From contig DAVY01000017.1 of NCBI GenBank assembly GCA_002505775.1, forward strand, positions 1 through 45,147: 45,147 bases of DNA, read 5' to 3'. Source of the DNA: Euryarchaeota archaeon UBA130. Its GTDB lineage: Archaea > Thermoplasmatota > Poseidoniia > Poseidoniales > Thalassarchaeaceae. Below the pieces are notes generated by a model. It had not been told where the DNA came from. It did not search any database and worked only from the letters and a program-made list of their open reading frames with translations. A program made the translations under genes and the position numbers. This document shows, piece by piece, positions 40,640 through 45,147 of this stretch. Numbering within the stretch: position 1 is the first letter of the stretch; each line of letters begins with the position of its first letter.

Positions 40640-41848
40640 ATGAACATCCACGAGTATCAAGCCAAGGAAATGTTCCGTGAATTCGGAGTAAATGTTCTCG
40701 AGGGCGTCCACTGTAAGAGTGTTGATGAGGCGATTGAAGCTTATGACTCTCTTGGGTCCGAGATAGTAGCCGTGAAGAGTCAGATCCATGCAGGTGGAAG
40801 AGGGAAGGGGATACTGTATGACCCCGACTCAGGGGAAGAAGTGATGAAAGGAGGTGTGAAAATAGCCTTCTCAAGGGAAGATGTCCTAGAGTTTTCAAAG
40901 AACATTTGTGGTAACAAGCTAGTCACTAAGCAAACTGGTCCTTCCGGAAAGATAGTGACTAACATGTACGTGGAGGCTGGCTGTGATATTGATCATGAGT
41001 TCTACCTTGCCATTCTGGTTGATAGGGACCGTAAATCTGTTCTCGTAATGGCATCTACTGAGGGAGGGATGGACATTGAGGAAGTCGCAGAGAAGACCCC
41101 GGAGGCCATTCACAAAATCTGGGCAGACCCTTCAAGTGGACTGGCAGTGGAAGACTGTGAGTCTCTTTCAAAGTCTCTGGGGATAACCGGTGATTCAGCA
41201 AAAGAATTGACCAACATGTTAGGATCCCTATACCGGATGTTTCTAGAAAGGGACTGTTCAATGATCGAAATAAACCCACTAGTTAGGACTAAAGATGGCA
41301 TTATGATTGCCTTAGATGCCAAGGTTTCTCTTGATGAGAATGCTAACTTCAGGCATCCATGGAGGGAGGAGGTTAGAGACCTTTCAGAGGAGGAGGATGT
41401 CGAAATTAGAGCTAATGACCTTGGTCTTTCCTACGTCAAGTTGGACGGCAATATTGGTTGCTTGGTTAATGGCGCTGGTTTGGCAATGGCATCCATGGAT
41501 GTCATCAAGCTTTACGGAGGTGAGCCTGCAAACTTCCTCGATATAGGAGGAGGTGCGACTCTCGAATCAATTACCGCGGCCTTCCAAATCATTCTTGAGG
41601 ACGAGAATGTCGAAGGAATTTTGGTGAATATTTTTGGTGGAATAATTCGTTGTGACATGGTGGCAAGAAGTGTTATTGAAGCTTCAAAGGAGATTGGTTT
41701 GGACGTTCCACTAGTTGTTCGTTTCTCTGGTACCAATCATGAGGAAGGAAAAGCGATTCTTGATGGAAGCGACATATCTATCCACACCGTTAACTCCCTA
41801 TCCGAGGGAGCTAGGAAGATTGTAGAATGTATAGGGGGCGGTAACTGA
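40640..41848 (+). CDS. sucC: Succinyl-CoA ligase, beta subunit
   Basis: 402 residues. The ATP-grasp N terminus starts NIHEYQAKEMFREFGVNVLE, and VAVKSQIHAGGRGKG, EINPLVRTKDGIMIALDAKV and ANFLDIGGGATLESITAAF mark the nucleotide- and CoA-ligase domains. With SucD it makes succinate and ATP or GTP from succinyl-CoA in the TCA cycle. Its stop overlaps the sucD start by one base (TGATG). Confidence 0.95.
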   Translation: MNIHEYQAKEMFREFGVNVLEGVHCKSVDEAIEAYDSLGSEIVAVKSQIHAGGRGKGILYDPDSGEEVMKGGVKIAFSREDVLEFSKNICGNKLVTKQTGPSGKIVTNMYVEAGCDIDHEFYLAILVDRDRKSVLVMASTEGGMDIEEVAEKTPEAIHKIWADPSSGLAVEDCESLSKSLGITGDSAKELTNMLGSLYRMFLERDCSMIEINPLVRTKDGIMIALDAKVSLDENANFRHPWREEVRDLSEEEDVEIRANDLGLSYVKLDGNIGCLVNGAGLAMASMDVIKLYGGEPANFLDIGGGATLESITAAFQIILEDENVEGILVNIFGGIIRCDMVARSVIEASKEIGLDVPLVVRFSGTNHEEGKAILDGSDISIHTVNSLSEGARKIVECIGGGN

Positions 41849-42774
41849 TGGCCATATGGGTAGATGAGGATAGTAAGATCCTGATTCAGGGAATTACAGG
41901 CAAACAGGGTACATTCCATGGAACGAGGATGCTTCGCTACAATACCAATGTGGTTGGGGGAGTTACCCCAGGAAAGGGCGGTCAGAAGATTGATCTGGAA
42001 GGAAATGAGATCCCAGTATTCAACACCATGAGTGAAGCCGTATCTCAAACTGGGGCGGATGTTAGTGCGATCTATGTACCTGCTCGTTTTGCCGCGGGAG
42101 CAATCCATGAAGCAGCAGAAGCCTTCAATGAAAATGGGGGAGGGCTAATCGTTTGTATCACCGAGGGAATACCGACTCTGGACATGATAAAAGCTGTTGA
42201 CAAGGTGAAACAGTATGACGGAGTCCGTTTAATTGGGCCTAACTGCCCTGGCATAATTTCCCCGGGGATTGATGGGGGTTGCAAAGTGGGAATTATGCCC
42301 GCATTTATCCACAAAAAGGGAAGGATTGGGATCGTGTCCAAATCAGGTACTCTGACCTATGAAGCTGTAGCTCAGACAATGAGTGTTGATGAAGGGCAAA
42401 CCACATGTGTTGGAATCGGAGGAGACCCAGTTAGCGGAACGGGATTCATAGATTGTCTTGAGGCATTCGAGAATGATCCAGAAACCGTCGCAGTGGTGAT
42501 GATAGGAGAAATTGGGGGTTCTGCAGAGGAGGATGCCGCTGAATGGGTAAAGGAAAATATGAGCAAGCCAGTGGTAGGTTTTGTTGCAGGATCTACCGCT
42601 CCTCCAGGGAAGAGGATGGGGCATGCTGGAGCTATAATATCGGGTGGCAAGGGGACCGCGTCTGAGAAGTTCGTCGCATTCGAGAAAGCTGGAATCTACG
42701 TGGCTAGAGACCCGTCCGAGATAGGGAGGGTTCTAGTCGGGGCTCTGACAGATGCAGGTTTGCGAGAGACTTAG
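41848..42774 (+). CDS. sucD: Succinyl-CoA ligase, alpha subunit
   Basis: 308 residues. The CoA-binding Rossmann domain begins ILIQGITGKQGTFHGTRMLR, and the ligase domain has IGIVSKSGTLTYEAVAQ and the phosphohistidine motif MGHAGAIISGGKGTASEKF. Normal length, translationally coupled to sucC. Confidence 0.96.
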   Translation: MAIWVDEDSKILIQGITGKQGTFHGTRMLRYNTNVVGGVTPGKGGQKIDLEGNEIPVFNTMSEAVSQTGADVSAIYVPARFAAGAIHEAAEAFNENGGGLIVCITEGIPTLDMIKAVDKVKQYDGVRLIGPNCPGIISPGIDGGCKVGIMPAFIHKKGRIGIVSKSGTLTYEAVAQTMSVDEGQTTCVGIGGDPVSGTGFIDCLEAFENDPETVAVVMIGEIGGSAEEDAAEWVKENMSKPVVGFVAGSTAPPGKRMGHAGAIISGGKGTASEKFVAFEKAGIYVARDPSEIGRVLVGALTDAGLRET

Positions 42775-42808
42775 GCGTATGGCCTCCACGCATAGGTCGG
42801 AGTGAGTT

Positions 42809-43804
42809 ATGACAAGTCTGGATACATTCAATGACAAGCTCTTGGAGGGGACTTCGAGATCATTCTACCTCACACTGAAGAGGCTTCCCGAATCAGTGAA
42901 GGGGCAAATAGGGCTATTGTACCTTCTAGCTAGAATATCCGATACAATTGCTGACTCACCTGAAGGAGAGAAAGAGTACCTGCTGGATCTTCTGAGGGAT
43001 TACAACGAGAGGGCCCAAGGAAGGTCAGAGACTATGCCAGATTTCACAAAACTATCTGAGGTCCAGAAAAATCCATCTGAGGCGGCCCTATTAATCGGTG
43101 CCCATGGTCCGGTTGGCCTTCTTGATCAGTCCTCTGAGACGGACAAGGACCTGATTAGAAAGTGTCTGGGCATAATCATTGGAGGACAGGAGCTTGATTT
43201 GTTAAGGTTCTCAGGGAACGAGGAAGGAGGCATATCATGTCTAAAAAATTACAATGAAATGGATGATTATGCATACAGAGTAGCCGGAAGTGTAGGAGAG
43301 TTTTGGACGGAGATATGCTTGAACCATGCATTCAAAGTAGCGGATTCAGAGAGAAGGGAAATGCTAGACGCTGGGACGAGATTTGGTAAGGCTCTACAGC
43401 TCATTAACATCCTAAGAGACATTCCCGAGGACCTCTCCATAATGCGATGCTACATTCCTTCTGAAGATTTGAGCGGCGTTGGCCTAGTGCCAGAGGATTT
43501 ACTGGACAAGGGCAATATGGATTTATTCAGACCTCTGATGAATACATATATCATGAAAGCTGAGGAACACCTCTTGGAGGCAGTCAGATACATCCAGATG
43601 CTCCCCCACAGGCAATACAGACTACGGGCGGCGTGCATGATCCCAGTGATCATAGGGCAAAGGACTCTGGAGCTTCTCAAAACAGAAAACGTCCTAGATG
43701 GAGACAATAGGATAAAGGTCTCGAGAAGCGAGATTAGGGGCATAATTCGTAAAGTCGTGCTAAGTATCCCTTCAAAGAGGATGTCGAATTCCCTGTTACC
43801 CTGA
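42809..43804 (+). CDS. Squalene/phytoene synthase family protein, first copy
   Basis: 331 residues. Head-to-head prenyl-diphosphate synthase fold with SRSFYLTLKRLPESVKGQIG, first Asp motif in YLLARISDTIADS (Asp45, Asp49) and the second in ALQLINILRDIPEDL, both needed for Mg2+ and diphosphate binding, then MRCYIPSEDL. It may make squalene, phytoene or a related C30/C40 product. The first motif reads SDTIAD, as in squalene-synthase-like branches, where the second copy has DDIAD. It starts 34 bases after sucD and may share its transcript. Confidence 0.88.
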   Translation: MTSLDTFNDKLLEGTSRSFYLTLKRLPESVKGQIGLLYLLARISDTIADSPEGEKEYLLDLLRDYNERAQGRSETMPDFTKLSEVQKNPSEAALLIGAHGPVGLLDQSSETDKDLIRKCLGIIIGGQELDLLRFSGNEEGGISCLKNYNEMDDYAYRVAGSVGEFWTEICLNHAFKVADSERREMLDAGTRFGKALQLINILRDIPEDLSIMRCYIPSEDLSGVGLVPEDLLDKGNMDLFRPLMNTYIMKAEEHLLEAVRYIQMLPHRQYRLRAACMIPVIIGQRTLELLKTENVLDGDNRIKVSRSEIRGIIRKVVLSIPSKRMSNSLLP

Positions 43805-43896
43805 TTCGGCCCTCAGATGCATGCAATTGAAAGGTAAGCAGTACACACAATTTAGGGAGAGGTTCAATAGGGCCACTTTGTCGCTAATCGGAACAG

Positions 43897-45147
43897 ATGT
43901 CTGTTCCTGAGGAGACAGGGGAGTCCCTGACAGTAGGGTTCGTTTCCGAGAGGAGCGTTTCTCTCATCGAACCGGACATTGAAGCAAAGGGAATTGACAG
44001 AGTAAGAGAGACCGTTGGAATGACGAAGGAGGCGGTGCGCGCAATTAGCATTACGGCCTTGGAAGCCGTAAGAGAGGGAGCGGTATTCATGGGCGTAATA
44101 GGAACAAGGGGGGAATTAGTTAATCCATTTGCACACATAGACGCTCCCATTTGGTCAGAGAATGAGGTCCCAGTGAGTATTGTGGAGACGGCTTACGACT
44201 ACTGTGAGGAGCTGACAAGGAGGGAAGCTGGTAACTTCTATCACTCCTTCAAATACCTACCAGATTTACAGAGGAGGGCTATCTGTGCATACTATGCTTT
44301 CTGCAGGAGAGCCGATGATATAGCGGATGGGGATTATGTTGACTACTTTCCAGGAGGATCCTCGGATGACCCTGAATCAGTCGACTACAGGTTAAATATC
44401 GAGCGTCTTAGCAACGGAGATCCAGTGGTTGACAGGACATCCTACAATGAAAAGATGTCACAACTATTCTATTATAGAAAAAAGCTCTCTACGGCCTACG
44501 AGGACGTCACTTCCACCGATCCAATTTTTATTGCACTAAAGGACACGGTGAGGAAGTTTGGAATTCAGCGACAGGAGCTTGATGATATGATCAGCGGTAT
44601 GGAAGACGATTTCCATAGGAACCGATATGAGACCTTCGAGGACCTATATGCATACTGCTACAGAGTGGCCTCAACAGTAGGATTGGTTTGCATCGAAATC
44701 TACGGATATGATGACCCGATGGCCGTTGAGTACGCAGAAGCATGGGGCATTTACATGCAATTGACCAATATCCTGAGGGATGTTGCCGAGGACGCGGCAA
44801 GAAATCGAATCTACTTGCCAACCGAAGACCTAGCTAGATTTGGAATCACCCCAGAGGACGTACTCGAGGGATCAAAGGTGATAACTCACCCGGGATGGAA
44901 GCCATTTGTCGAGGACTTTATAGAACAGGCTGAGAGGTATAGAGAGAGAGCATTCAAGCTACTCCCAATGCTTAACAAAGCCTCCCGATATTCCCCTGCT
45001 GCAATGGCGAAATTCTACGAATCGATCATGGCTAAGATAAGGAAGAAGGGAGGAGATGTTTTCACTGAGAGAGTCCAACTATCGAAGTCTGAGAAAATAG
45101 CCTTAGCCGGTTATGTTTACGCACGCTACCGATTCCTAGCCATATAA
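43897..45147 (+). CDS. crtB: Squalene/phytoene synthase family protein, second copy (phytoene synthase-like)
   Basis: 416 residues; the stop TAA is the last three bases of the window, so the gene is complete. From about residue 95 it is a classic phytoene synthase: RREAGNFYHSFKYLPDLQRR, AYYAFCRRADDIADGD (Asp140, Asp144), LTNILRDVAEDAARNRIYLP and the final helices. Phytoene synthase makes the first carotenoid from two geranylgeranyl diphosphates; carotenoids feed retinal for proteorhodopsins in marine archaea. Residues 1-90 form an unusual N-terminal extension (RVRETVGMTKEAVRAISITA) not seen in the core family. In-frame ATGs at residues 42 and 65 are alternative starts. It is only about 31-36 percent similar by eye to the neighbouring copy. 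Confidence 0.88.
   Translation: MSVPEETGESLTVGFVSERSVSLIEPDIEAKGIDRVRETVGMTKEAVRAISITALEAVREGAVFMGVIGTRGELVNPFAHIDAPIWSENEVPVSIVETAYDYCEELTRREAGNFYHSFKYLPDLQRRAICAYYAFCRRADDIADGDYVDYFPGGSSDDPESVDYRLNIERLSNGDPVVDRTSYNEKMSQLFYYRKKLSTAYEDVTSTDPIFIALKDTVRKFGIQRQELDDMISGMEDDFHRNRYETFEDLYAYCYRVASTVGLVCIEIYGYDDPMAVEYAEAWGIYMQLTNILRDVAEDAARNRIYLPTEDLARFGITPEDVLEGSKVITHPGWKPFVEDFIEQAERYRERAFKLLPMLNKASRYSPAAMAKFYESIMAKIRKKGGDVFTERVQLSKSEKIALAGYVYARYRFLAI

Noticed and set aside
1..45147. CRISPR arrays, insertion sequences, integrases, phage genes and long direct repeats
   Set aside because: No regularly spaced repeats, transposase motifs or terminal inverted repeats were seen by eye on either strand.

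Overview
The window reads as a chromosome segment of a planktonic euryarchaeon, most likely Marine Group II (Candidatus Poseidoniales). The archaeal status is firm: an archaeal-type 16S 5' end, the archaeal order of the S10/spc ribosomal cluster (with eS4, eL19, eL32, Rpp29 and aIF1), a group II chaperonin, an archaeal triosephosphate isomerase and a tRNA-Trp intron with a bulge-helix-bulge. The Marine Group II assignment is an inference from gene content and from large secreted proteins with a C-terminal anchor. No database search was possible.

Layout. 1-305 is the 5' end of a 16S rRNA gene on the minus strand. 306-650 is its leader and promoter region. 651-15279 is one continuous minus-strand operon running L3-L4-L23-L2-S19-L22-S3-L29-aIF1-Rpp29-S17-L14-L24-S4e-L5-S14-S8-L6-L32e-L19e-L18-S5-L30-L15-secY, tightly packed with many 1- or 4-base overlaps. 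Several members carry unusual additions: a SAP domain on eL32, a PepSY-like domain on uL5, four extra N-terminal membrane segments on SecY, and acidic tails on others. 15280-15518 holds a divergent promoter region and a long structured leader. 15519-17300 is a Hef/FANCM-type helicase. 17301-19816 is a two-gene unit encoding a flavodoxin fused to an SdhB-like protein and an HdrB/SdhE-like protein; both have lost most or all of their iron-sulfur ligands. A thermosome subunit follows.

21616-33354 is mostly envelope biology: a 1154-residue anchored surface protein, several membrane proteins, an aminotransferase, an anchored subtilisin-like protease, a 779-residue membrane protein with a cysteine-less thioredoxin-like domain, and a DUF92 protein. 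An intron-containing tRNA-Trp lies among them. Its intron contains a box C/D guide that fits 2'-O-methylation of C34.

33469-45147 carries a CPBP protease, a small zinc-ribbon protein, a D-amino-acid-oxidase-like flavoenzyme, a type II glutamine synthetase, tRNA-Ala(GGC), a zinc-metalloprotease-like protein, tRNA-Arg(UCU), a 35-residue eL41-like protein, an AIG1/Rolling-stone-like membrane protein, triosephosphate isomerase, a sugar-nucleotidyltransferase, succinyl-CoA ligase (sucCD) and two adjacent squalene/phytoene-synthase paralogs. These point to aerobic heterotrophic metabolism: protein degradation, amino-acid turnover, a TCA cycle, and carotenoid or other C30/C40 isoprenoid synthesis.

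The strongest candidate for an undescribed system is the 17301-19816 pair. It has the architecture of a TfrB/SdhB-SdhE redox module, but the clusters appear to be gone and an FMN-binding flavodoxin domain has been added.
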